Positions 1 to 5,954 are shown, counted from the first letter of the stretch. The stretch: 6,188 nucleotides of DNA from an uncultured Clostridia bacterium (GCA_944393345.1 CALXZW010000077.1:1-6188), one strand, 5' to 3'. Translations and numbers: made by a program. Notes: generated from the letters alone by a model not told the origin.

Positions 1-98
1 AAAAATAAAATAATAAAAATAAAATAATAAAAATAAAATAATAAAAATAAAATAATAAAAATAAAATAATAAAAATAAAATAATAAAAATATAACAAT
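1..98. repeat. 14-bp A/T tandem repeat array
   Basis: The unit AAAAATAAAATAAT occurs six times without a mismatch (1-84), followed by a seventh copy with two substitutions (85-98). The array starts at the first base of the window, so its true length to the left is unknown. It lies just downstream of the dnaC terminator. The period is not a multiple of three and the sequence has no dyad symmetry, so it does not look coding or like an operator. It could be a simple slippage-expanded minisatellite or an artefact of a contig end. Confidence 0.93.
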
Positions 99-139
99 AA
101 AAAAAAGATTTAAAAAATCAATTAAATTTTTTAAATCTT
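99..139 (-). terminator. Rho-independent terminator of dnaC, A/T-rich stem
   Basis: On the minus strand a perfect 14-bp inverted repeat (arms 126-139 and 105-118, 7-nt loop 119-125) is followed immediately by six U residues (104-99). Each arm has only one G:C pair, so the stem is weak for a terminator, although its length and the U-tract fit. The upstream arm lies inside the last codons of dnaC, and the TGA stop (120-118) sits at the junction of loop and second arm. Confidence 0.65.
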
Positions 140-1129
140 AAATCATTTCCAAAAAAATAATAGATATCATAATATCCGACTATTCTAGAGCCAATTCTTT
201 CTTCATAAGTACGAAAAATATCATTGATACTTAAATTTGTAGAAATAATGGTTTTTGTAGACTTATTTCCAAAGTTTAAAATTCTTGAATTAATAATAGT
301 AAATAGTTCACTTAATTTCATAATGTTTAAGCTTTCAGTACCTAAATCATCTATAATTAATAAATCGGTGTTTAAAATAGAATCATAAATATTATTATTT
401 GTAGTACTTTTGTTCTTATTGATTTTATAATCGATTACGGTTTCAAGCAGAATAGGAGCCGTTTGATATAATACCGTTTTCCCTTTTTTTAACAATTCAT
501 TAGCTATACAATTAGACATAAAACTTTTACCGTAAACCAGTATTGCCTGTAAATAATAAATTCTTTGTTTCTTTTTTATCAAAATTGACTATAAAATTTT
601 CACATTTCTTTTTAATATTTTTAATATTTTCTCTAGGTGAAATATTAAATTTATATTTTTGAATATCAACATCATCAGAAAATATATTTTCATTAAAAGT
701 AGAAAAATTTTCTGTATTTAAATTAGTCATATTAGAATTATTAAAAGAATAATCAATTAATTTTTGTTTTAAACAGTTGCACATTTGTTTCTGATAATTA
801 TTTGTAATAACATATCCTGTATCTTGACAAATAGAACAATTATAGTTAGGTGTTAAATAATTTTTATCAATATTATATTTTTTAAATATTTCATTTTTCT
901 TTGTATTTAATAAAGAAATTTTTTCTTTTAAATCATTTGCAGAATTATTTTTATATAATAATATGTTTTTTGTTGTTTCTATTGCATATGTACTTAAGTC
1001 ATTTTCAATTTTCTGTAATTCAGGAATTTTTTCATATAATTCTTTTTTTCGTATATCTAAATCTATTTCTGCCTGAATTTTTTTTCTATCATATTCCTTT
1101 AGTAAAGAATTTAAGATTTCGTTAGTCAC
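118..1129 (-). pseudogene. dnaC: DnaC/DnaI-like helicase loader ATPase, frame broken inside Walker A
   Basis: This is an AAA+ helicase-loader ATPase of the Firmicutes DnaI/DnaC type, which delivers the replicative helicase to DNA in the cytoplasm. The N-terminal part (to about residue 120) is a charged helical region ending in a zinc-finger-like cluster, C98-x2-C101 and C117-x-C119. The ATPase part has Walker A around residues 195-202, Walker B LLIIDD at about 256-261, a sensor-1-like TIISTN and arginines in ERIGSR. Reading from GTG at 1129 gives NLLFTGNTGLR and then TAA at 527. Dropping one base (C on the minus strand, position 532) restores NTGLGKSFMS and runs to TGA at 118, giving 336 residues, near the usual family length. 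The GTG start sits 10 nt after an AGGAGG. All other motifs are intact, so the break may be a sequence error or recoding rather than decay. The loader function is a family inference. Confidence 0.85.
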
Positions 1130-1134
1130 AGTTG

Positions 1135-2112
1135 TTATTCCTCCTCTTTATTATTGTTTGCATATAGAAAATCTAAATTATCATATTGACGTTGTTCATA
1201 ATTTGCTTTTGTAACTTTTGCTTTTAATTCTTTTGTATCTTTAATTTGTTTTTTTCTTTGCTCTAAAAAAGCAGTTATTTCTGCTTCTGTTTTTAAGTTT
1301 CTTTCATGCCAATCAGTAATAATATTGTTTATATATTCAAAAGTAGGAGCTTGTTTTAAGGTTGTTCTTTTTAATGCAATTTCTATAATACTCATATCGT
1401 ATCCGTAATTCAAAACCCAATTTTCAATATAGGCCTCTTCATATTGAGTTAGACCATTATATTTACCTAATTTTTTTGCAATAGTTTTCTTAAACTTATT
1501 TAAACTTTCTTGTTTAGTATAATAGTTATCTAAATCATTCCATGTTTTTACTTTATTTGAAGCCCATGCTTCTGCAACAGTTTGTAAATAGTTTCTATGC
1601 ATAGCACTTCTATTATAACAGTAATCAAATAATGCTATCATAACTTGTTCATCAAAACCATATTTTTTAAACCATAAATCAATATCGTTATACCAAGAAG
1701 GACCCATGATTCCTTGAAAATACATATTATTTATATGTTCTATTGCTTTTACTCTAGATTTATTTTTTGAATTTTGATCTATCTTTTCCTTAGATAAGGT
1801 TAAATTAGGAGTATATAGATTATGAAGTGTAAAATCTTGTAAATCAATAATTAAATATCCTGTTGTTTTTTTCATTATTAGATTATTTTCTTCTAAAAAT
1901 TTTAGACCATCATTTATAGTTTTTAAAGGTAAATTTAATTTTTTAGATAAATCATTTAATTTAATATCTTTAGAATATTTACAAAGGAAAAACATATAAA
2001 AATATAATTTTAAATAATCTCCTGGAATTTGTGATAAATATTCTGAAAAGAAAATATCGGGTATTGACGTTTCTGAAAATAATAAAGATTTTTCATTTTG
2101 ATCTAACTTCAT
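1135..2112 (-). CDS. dnaD: DnaD-domain replication initiation protein
   Basis: This 325-residue protein belongs to the DnaD/DnaB family that helps bring the helicase loader and helicase to the origin or to restart sites. An N-terminal winged-helix-like region (about 18-90) contains DLSKKLNLPLKTINDGLKFL, typical of a recognition helix-turn-helix. Two DnaD-type C-terminal modules follow. The first, about 125-195, contains YLQTVAEAW (175-183). The second, about 205-275, contains YINNIITDW (260-268), matching the YxxxIxxW signature of this domain. The C-terminus is lysine- and glutamate-rich and probably helical. The ATG at 2112 has a GGAG 8 nt upstream and a near-consensus promoter ahead of it. 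dnaC starts 5 bp after its stop, which supports a dnaD-dnaC helicase-loading operon. The family is clear; DnaD and DnaB homologues are hard to separate without alignment. Confidence 0.9.
   Translation of the reverse strand: MKLDQNEKSLLFSETSIPDIFFSEYLSQIPGDYLKLYFYMFFLCKYSKDIKLNDLSKKLNLPLKTINDGLKFLEENNLIMKKTTGYLIIDLQDFTLHNLYTPNLTLSKEKIDQNSKNKSRVKAIEHINNMYFQGIMGPSWYNDIDLWFKKYGFDEQVMIALFDYCYNRSAMHRNYLQTVAEAWASNKVKTWNDLDNYYTKQESLNKFKKTIAKKLGKYNGLTQYEEAYIENWVLNYGYDMSIIEIALKRTTLKQAPTFEYINNIITDWHERNLKTEAEITAFLEQRKKQIKDTKELKAKVTKANYEQRQYDNLDFLYANNNKEEE
1140..1145 (-). promoter_or_regulatory. Shine-Dalgarno of dnaC embedded in dnaD C-terminus
   Basis: AGGAGG on the minus strand lies 10 nt before the GTG start of dnaC and supports GTG as the initiator. 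It is formed by the Glu codons of the dnaD C-terminal EEE, just before the dnaD TAA (1137-1135). Translation of the two genes is therefore probably coupled. Confidence 0.8.
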
Positions 2113-2147
2113 ATTAATCTCTCCAATTCATAATTTCTGTAAAACAA

Positions 2148-2176
2148 ATTATATCTTTTTTCTACAAAAAATTCAA
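2148..2176 (-). promoter_or_regulatory. Sigma-A promoter of dnaD-dnaC
   Basis: On the minus strand TTGAAT (2176-2171) and TATAAT (2153-2148) are separated by exactly 17 bp. The -10 is perfect and the -35 differs at two positions from TTGACA. Transcription would begin near 2141, about 30 nt before the dnaD ATG. It lies between the end of the upstream membrane gene and dnaD, so the replication pair can be expressed independently of the secretion-like operon. No convincing terminator separates the two, so read-through is also possible. Confidence 0.8.
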
Positions 2177-2200
2177 GAAGAAATTAAAAGTTTTAGATAA

Positions 2201-2485
2201 TTAATTTTTTAGATAAAAATAGAGTTTATGTTTTAAAATAAATTTTAAAACATATTTTAAAACATATATAATATTTTCACCATTTAGTCCAGAAAAACAT
2301 AAAAGTATGACTGGCAAACATAAAGAGATAAATAAAAATATTTTTATATTAATATTTGTAAAGATTAAATTTAGTAAAGTAAAAATAATAATGCACCAAG
2401 AAATAATAAAAATAGCAGTTGAATAATCAAATACTCCTAATAATTTATTCTTGAAATTATAATTTTGTGGAAAAATAAATTTCAA
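2201..2485 (-). CDS. Small two-helix membrane protein, VirB3/PrgI-like
   Basis: This 94-residue protein begins with a short polar segment (FPQNYNFKNKLLG), has two hydrophobic helices at about 22-42 and 46-66, and ends in a basic tail (KYVLKFILKHK). That plan and the position after a VirB6-like gene match the VirB3/PrgI-type inner-membrane subunits of type IV secretion systems, which normally anchor the VirB4 ATPase. Here the next gene is dnaD, and no VirB4 is present. The start is TTG (2485), 9 nt after AGAGG within AAGAGGTGAT, and no ATG fits. It lies 27 bp after the VirB6-like gene and is presumably in the same operon. The family assignment rests on topology and context rather than a diagnostic motif. 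Confidence 0.65.
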   Translation of the reverse strand: MKFIFPQNYNFKNKLLGVFDYSTAIFIISWCIIIFTLLNLIFTNINIKIFLFISLCLPVILLCFSGLNGENIIYVLKYVLKFILKHKLYFYLKN

Positions 2486-2512
2486 TATATATCACCTCTT
2501 AACTAAAAAGTA

Positions 2513-3392
2513 TTATAATTTAAAATTAGAAAAGTTATTCACAATTTGTGATATGTTTGTGGAAACTCCACCTAAAAATTCTCTTACAAATGAATTAGCT
2601 TTAATTAAAGAATATATACCACCAATATAAAGAATTTTAACAAATAAATTATTTTGAGAATAATTTATTGAAAATAAAATAAGTAAAATAATAGATACAA
2701 TATTTTGAATAAATAATAATGAAAACAAATTTTTAAACCAGGTTTTAAAAAACCAGGAAGTAGAGTTTAAGGTTAATGATAGAATTGCAAAAGGTGAAAG
2801 AAGTATAAAAACTTTAATCATTATATATCTAAAAGAATATGATAAAACTAAGTTTAATAAGGATAATGACAGAGTGCCTTTTATTAAACCATCAATTGAA
2901 AAAATATTAACAGAATTAGTATTTATAGCTATATTACTGTTTATAACATTTATCAATTCCGAAAAACAAATATTTTTATTAAATAGAATTTCTCCTAAGT
3001 TTCTAATTGCCAATGAAATATTAGAATTTAAGTCTAGCAGTAAATTCATTAAGAAAAAAGAAGAATTCATAAATATACCATAAATAATTAATTTAAATAT
3101 AAAATTCATAGGGCTTTCTATTCCGATTAAAAGTTAAATGTGAAATTAAATATTTTATTGAATAATATATTATATATGCTAATAAAAAAGAATTTGCAAT
3201 TAATAATATTCCATTTGTTGTAGTAGTTCCTAATATATTTTCAAAATGACTATCATATAATATGTCAGAACTTATAAAGGTAACATCATCTAATAAAGAA
3301 TATAAATTATTATCTATTGAACTGAATAAAGTTTCAAAAATAGTATTTATTGTATCTATTATAATTTTAGTTATATCATTAGTTTGTTCCAA
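2513..3392 (-). pseudogene. VirB6/TrbL-like polytopic membrane protein, split by a frameshift
   Basis: Two reading frames form one protein. The first runs from TTG 3392 (AGGAGG 5 nt upstream) to TAA at 3093. It carries a conserved-looking amphipathic segment SIDNNLYSLLDDVTFI (25-40) and a membrane helix (61-83). The second frame (3109-2513) continues with more helices. The frames overlap by 17 bp, and the second has no ribosome-binding site. Removing one T from the four-base T run at 3101-3104 joins them as KPYEFIFKLII, giving 292 residues. Helices are then expected near 98-118, 172-200, 222-243 and 251-264. This architecture and the flanking VirD4-, VirB2- and VirB3-like genes fit a VirB6/TrbL-type channel subunit of a type IV secretion-like system. 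Decay, a homopolymer sequencing error or +1 slippage on UUUU could all explain the break. Confidence 0.7.
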
Positions 3393-3397
3393 AGGTA

Positions 3398-3403
3398 CCT
3401 CCT
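3398..3403 (-). promoter_or_regulatory. Shine-Dalgarno fixing the TTG start of the VirB6-like gene
   Basis: AGGAGG on the minus strand lies 5 nt upstream of TTG at 3392, in the 12-bp gap after the VirB2-like stop codon. No ATG or GTG is available in frame nearby, so TTG is the best initiator. Confidence 0.75.
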
Positions 3404-3404
3404 A

Positions 3405-3746
3405 TTAACTTACTAAAGATTTTATTGTACTTAATATTAAATCTATAGCTAAAATAAATGCATATGAAAATAGAGAGCCTTTTATAATTTTTTTTCCGGT
3501 TCTAATTTTTTCTTCATCGCCAAAGCTAAACTTTTTCATAAATACACCAGTTCCTACTGCAACAGCTGCTGCAGGAGTAGAAATTTTTAAAATCCAGCTT
3601 TCAATACTTTCAAAAGCTTTATTAATTTTAGTAATTAATTTTGGATCTCCAAAACTTAAAACGATATTTGAGAAAGCAAAAAGTAAGATAAATGATAAAA
3701 TAAGTATAAAATAAAGATAAAAATTTATTTTTTTATATAAAAACAT
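3405..3746 (-). CDS. VirB2/TrbC-like pilin candidate
   Basis: This 113-residue protein has a hydrophobic N-terminal signal or anchor (about 8-30), a short polar stretch, a small-residue helix ISTPAAAVAVGTGVFM (55-70), a charged loop GDEEKIRTGKKIIKG (76-90) and a last hydrophobic helix (91-108). Leader plus two helices joined by a basic cytoplasmic loop is the arrangement of TrbC/VirB2 pilins, including the Gram-positive versions. The gene starts with ATG, 9 nt after an AGGA, and that site overlaps the last codons of the VirD4-like gene. The gap is 4 bp, which indicates co-translation. The VirB6-like gene follows after 12 bp. It probably forms a membrane oligomer or the external part of the system. 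The assignment rests on topology and neighbours. Confidence 0.7.
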   Translation of the reverse strand: MFLYKKINFYLYFILILSFILLFAFSNIVLSFGDPKLITKINKAFESIESWILKISTPAAAVAVGTGVFMKKFSFGDEEKIRTGKKIIKGSLFSYAFILAIDLILSTIKSLVS

Positions 3747-3750
3747 AAAA

Positions 3751-5460
3751 TCAATCCTTTCTAAAATTGTTAAAGTATGGGAACATATTTAATTTTTGCG
3801 GTGGAAAAATTCTAGTTCCATCAGATAAAAATGTAAGGGCAGTAAAGGTTTCCAAATTTTGTGTGAAGAAGTTTGTTTCATATAAATATTCGTTTTGCAT
3901 GTAAGTACTAAAAGTTTCTGAAATATTAGAACTATCAGAATTCAAAGTATTAGTTATATAGCTAAATTTTGTTTCTTTAGCATTTTCAGAGATACTTTTA
4001 GAAATCTTTTCTTTTTCTTCTTTTCCTATTTGTTTTTGAGCTTCTTCTATAGTAAAAATATCATCTGTTCTAAACCATATTTTGTTTATAAGATTCTGAA
4101 TAATAACTTTAACACTTGCTTCGTCTTTTAATGTTGATTTTAAAGAAGAATAACTTTGTGTACTAACAATATTTATGCATTTAGCTTCTCTACTTAGGGA
4201 AAAAAAGTCACAATCAGTTTTAGTTGCATATTTGTCATATTCGTCACAAATAAATGCGGTAGTGCGGATAGAATTTTTTGCAAGATTATACATAACTTCT
4301 GTTTGAAAATCTAGTTTTAGGTAGGTAGCAATAATTTTTGATAGTAAGCTATATTCAGAAATATTCATATTAAGGACAACTATTTTGCCTTTTAAAATAA
4401 CTTCATCAAATCCAGTAAAGTTAAGTTTTTCTTTAGGGGGACAGAATGTAGACATTACATCAAAATCAGATATAAATGTATTAGTAATTCTTGTGATTTC
4501 TGAAATTAAAATTCCTTTTGTTCTTGAATCGAGGTTTTCGAATTCTTTTTGAAAAAAATCTAAACTTGAATTTAATTCATAAATATCATTTTCAGAAAAT
4601 TCAGATAAAATAAATTTTTCTCTTAAAATTAAAATTTTTTGTTTATAATATTCAGGTATAGTTATTAATTTATGTATTTCTAAAAAAGTTACATATCCAT
4701 TATTATATAATCTACATATTTTAATACATTCAGTTAAAATTTGTTCAGCTTTGTCTAACCAATAAGATTCAGAATTATTTTCCGAAAATAAAGTTAAAAT
4801 AGTTTTTAATCTATTAGCTAAAACTTGAGGTTTCAAATTTGGTTTATGTAATGGATTATAATAAATATTGGAATTTAATTTTATTATTATTAAATCATTT
4901 GATAAACTATATTTTTCAGTAAAATTCTCTACATGGTTATAAAAATTTCCTTTTACATCTAATATTAACATACCCATTTTTTTATTTTTATTGTTAGAAT
5001 TAAATTCAAGAAGTTGATTTGTAAATGGATACATTGCACTTGAAGTTTTACCTGATCCTATTGTACCAGTTATTAAAAAATTTTGATATAAACCACTTTC
5101 AGGTATATAAATTTTTTTAGAAGTACTTTTATTATAACCAATCAATAAATTAAGGGAGTTATTTGAATTAAAATATAAATCATTATTTAAAATTTTATTT
5201 TTTGGAAATTTAATTTTAGAGAATAACTTTATATAAAAAAAATTAATAATAATAATATTAGAAAAAATAAAGGTAAAAATAAATATTATTTTAATATAAT
5301 TCCATAATTTGGGATTTTTAGAACAGATATCAAAAGGGTTAAGTCCATATGTTATTATTATTTCATCAGATATATATATTGGATAAAAAGTTTTATAAGC
5401 CCAAAAGCATAATAAAATAATAAAAAAGAGTATGAATAAAATATGCTTTATATATTTAAT
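3751..5460 (-). CDS. VirD4/TraG-like type IV coupling ATPase, apparent AUU start
   Basis: This is a predicted 569-residue inner-membrane ATPase of the VirD4/TraG coupling-protein family, which recruits DNA or protein substrates to a type IV channel. Two N-terminal helices (about 6-26 and 55-77) precede the ATPase domain. Walker A is GTIGSGKT (132-139) and Walker B is AFICDEYDKY with D406 and E407. A C-terminal TFLSDGTRIFPPQKL segment is typical of the family. The frame is open from a TAG at 5475-5473 down to TGA at 3751, but the membrane part contains no ATG, GTG or TTG. The first canonical start, TTG 5145, would remove both helices and has no good Shine-Dalgarno. A perfect AGGAGG (5474-5469) is followed after 8 nt by ATT (5460-5458), giving (M)KYIKHILF. 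I therefore place the start at AUU. The ATPase assignment is firm; the AUU start is inference. Confidence 0.85.
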   Translation of the reverse strand: MKYIKHILFILFFIILLCFWAYKTFYPIYISDEIIITYGLNPFDICSKNPKLWNYIKIIFIFTFIFSNIIIINFFYIKLFSKIKFPKNKILNNDLYFNSNNSLNLLIGYNKSTSKKIYIPESGLYQNFLITGTIGSGKTSSAMYPFTNQLLEFNSNNKNKKMGMLILDVKGNFYNHVENFTEKYSLSNDLIIIKLNSNIYYNPLHKPNLKPQVLANRLKTILTLFSENNSESYWLDKAEQILTECIKICRLYNNGYVTFLEIHKLITIPEYYKQKILILREKFILSEFSENDIYELNSSLDFFQKEFENLDSRTKGILISEITRITNTFISDFDVMSTFCPPKEKLNFTGFDEVILKGKIVVLNMNISEYSLLSKIIATYLKLDFQTEVMYNLAKNSIRTTAFICDEYDKYATKTDCDFFSLSREAKCINIVSTQSYSSLKSTLKDEASVKVIIQNLINKIWFRTDDIFTIEEAQKQIGKEEKEKISKSISENAKETKFSYITNTLNSDSSNISETFSTYMQNEYLYETNFFTQNLETFTALTFLSDGTRIFPPQKLNMFPYFNNFRKD

Positions 5461-5468
5461 AAATAAAA

Positions 5469-5474
5469 CCTCCT
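5469..5474 (-). promoter_or_regulatory. Shine-Dalgarno placing an AUU start for the VirD4-like gene
   Basis: AGGAGG on the minus strand is followed by 8 nt and then ATT at 5460-5458. It overlaps the TAG stop (5475-5473) of the upstream small gene, so the two genes are likely translationally coupled. No other gene start lies within reach of this site. Confidence 0.75.
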
Positions 5475-5619
5475 ATTTTAAAAAATTTTTTTTAATTTTT
5501 AATTTGGAACCTTGAAGATTATGAAAAAAAATAATTTCAAAAAAAGTATATAATGAATATAATGTGATTAAAAGATTAATAATAAATATTATAAAATATA
5601 AGTTAATTAACTTTGAAAT
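5473..5619 (-). CDS. 48-residue single-pass membrane protein, apparent AUU start
   Basis: This is a short open frame at the head of the minus-strand operon. From ATT at 5619 it encodes about 48 residues: a long hydrophobic segment (about 4-36, including LYFIIFIINLLITLYSLY) and then a basic tail, QGSKLKIKKNFLK. A near-perfect Shine-Dalgarno, AAGGCGGTGAT (5633-5623), stands just before it, with 7 nt between AAGGCGG and the ATT. The in-frame stop TAA at 5634-5632 closes the frame upstream, and no ATG, GTG or TTG occurs between that stop and the hydrophobic segment. Initiation must therefore be at AUU, or at AUA at 5622. Its TAG overlaps the VirD4-like ribosome-binding site. I do not recognise a family. 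The context suggests an accessory membrane component of the secretion-like operon. A leader with no product role is the alternative. Confidence 0.55.
   Translation of the reverse strand: MSKLINLYFIIFIINLLITLYSLYTFFEIIFFHNLQGSKLKIKKNFLK
5600..5613. repeat. 14-bp perfect palindrome at the start of the small membrane gene
   Basis: AAGTTAATTAACTT (5600-5613) is identical on both strands. It covers codons 3-7 of the small minus-strand gene, about 30 bp downstream of the predicted transcription start. It could be a weak operator or a structure near the start codon, but in such A/T-rich DNA it may also be chance. Confidence 0.4.
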
Positions 5620-5626
5620 TATATCA

Positions 5627-5633
5627 CCGCCTT
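5627..5633 (-). promoter_or_regulatory. Shine-Dalgarno of the small membrane gene
   Basis: AAGGCGG, continuing as TGAT, differs at one base from the ideal AAGGAGGTGAT complement of the 16S 3' end. The only usable initiator at normal spacing is ATT (5619) or ATA (5622). The GTG inside the site leads to a stop after one codon. Confidence 0.65.
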
Positions 5634-5645
5634 ACATTTTTTACC

Positions 5646-5674
5646 ATAATACAATATTTTTTTTAATTTGTCTA
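5646..5674 (-). promoter_or_regulatory. Promoter of the secretion-like operon
   Basis: On the minus strand TAGACA (5674-5669) and TATTAT (5651-5646) are separated by 17 bp, with one mismatch each to the sigma-A hexamers. Transcription would begin near 5639, about 20 nt before the first AUU gene. Its -35 is the same DNA as the -35 of the rightward DUF1858 promoter. Confidence 0.65.
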
Positions 5675-5696
5675 TACTTTTTTTAAAAAATATGAT
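5668..5696 (+). promoter_or_regulatory. Promoter of the DUF1858 gene
   Basis: TTGTCT (5668-5673) and TATGAT (5691-5696) are separated by 17 bp, giving a start near 5703 and a leader of about 28 nt containing AGGAGG (5719-5724), 6 nt from the ATG. It is back-to-back with the leftward promoter and shares its -35 element. Confidence 0.68.
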
Positions 5697-5730
5697 AAAA
5701 TATATAAATAAAATTTAGAGGAGGTTAAAT

Positions 5731-5916
5731 ATGAAATATAATAAAGAAACAAAGATAGGCGAAATAATAGAAAAAACACCAGAAAAAGCAGAGATTCTAT
5801 TAAATGCAGGTATGCATTGTTTGGGGTGTCCAGCATCACAAATGGAAACATTGGAAGAAGCATGTCAAGTTCATGGAATAGATGTAGATGAATTAGTAGA
5901 AAAATTAAATGCATAG
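5731..5916 (+). CDS. DUF1858 CxxC redox-disulfide domain protein
   Basis: This 61-residue cytoplasmic protein consists entirely of one DUF1858 domain, the family also called hybrid-cluster-protein-associated redox disulfide domain. The signature is clear: TKIGEIIEKTPEKAEIL, then GMHCLGCPASQMETLEEAC with the C30-x2-C33 pair, then VHGIDVDELVEKLN. A further cysteine, C45, is present. Such proteins are common in anaerobes and are presumed to act in thiol redox or metal chemistry; the precise reaction is not established. The ATG has a strong AGGAGG 6 nt upstream and its own promoter. The gene stands alone, divergent from the secretion-like operon, and is followed by a hairpin. It uses more G/C and fewer A/T-only codons than the membrane genes to its left. 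No hybrid cluster protein gene is in the window. Confidence 0.93.
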   Translation: MKYNKETKIGEIIEKTPEKAEILLNAGMHCLGCPASQMETLEEACQVHGIDVDELVEKLNA

Positions 5917-5919
5917 AAA

Positions 5920-5954
5920 ATTTGGATAATATTATATTCTAATATTATCCAAAT
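5920..5954 (+). terminator. 15-bp hairpin after the DUF1858 gene
   Basis: A perfect 15-bp inverted repeat (5920-5934 and 5940-5954) with a 5-nt loop TATTC begins 3 nt after the TAG stop. It is positioned like an intrinsic terminator, but the + strand shows GGATAAATAT after it rather than a U-run. It may therefore work poorly as a terminator or mainly protect the 3' end of the mRNA. Confidence 0.6.

Noticed and set aside
1..98. CRISPR-like array
   Set aside because: The copies are contiguous with no spacers, and the unit is only 14 bp.
118..582. Independent 154-residue protein starting at ATG 582
   Set aside because: Its first 17 residues (to the restored GK) are the wrong frame of the dnaC N-terminal part and have no Shine-Dalgarno; the family alignment is restored only by joining it to the upstream frame.
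901..1125. 74-codon + strand open frame opposite dnaC
   Set aside because: It lies wholly within the dnaC coding region, and its hydrophobic composition is the complement of lysine-rich helical codons.
2241..2275. Direct repeat TTTTAAAACATA
   Set aside because: It is explained by the repeated YVLK-YVLK coding sequence at the C-terminus of the VirB3-like protein.
2535..2543. TTATTCACA resembling a DnaA box
   Set aside because: It is a single 8/9 match inside the coding end of the VirB6-like gene with no companion boxes nearby, so it does not support an origin.
2874..3083. 69-codon + strand open frame opposite the VirB6-like gene
   Set aside because: It is a shadow frame without a ribosome-binding site in an A/T-rich membrane gene.
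5672..5914. 80-codon open frame on the minus strand opposite the DUF1858 gene
   Set aside because: It is an antisense shadow of a clear conserved-domain gene, with no plausible ribosome-binding site and a composition that follows from the complement.
118..5916. Genetic code 4 (TGA as Trp), suggested by the low G+C
   Set aside because: Trp codons checked are TGG, and the TGA codons at 118 and 3751 fall at natural protein ends with the next gene or a terminator adjacent.
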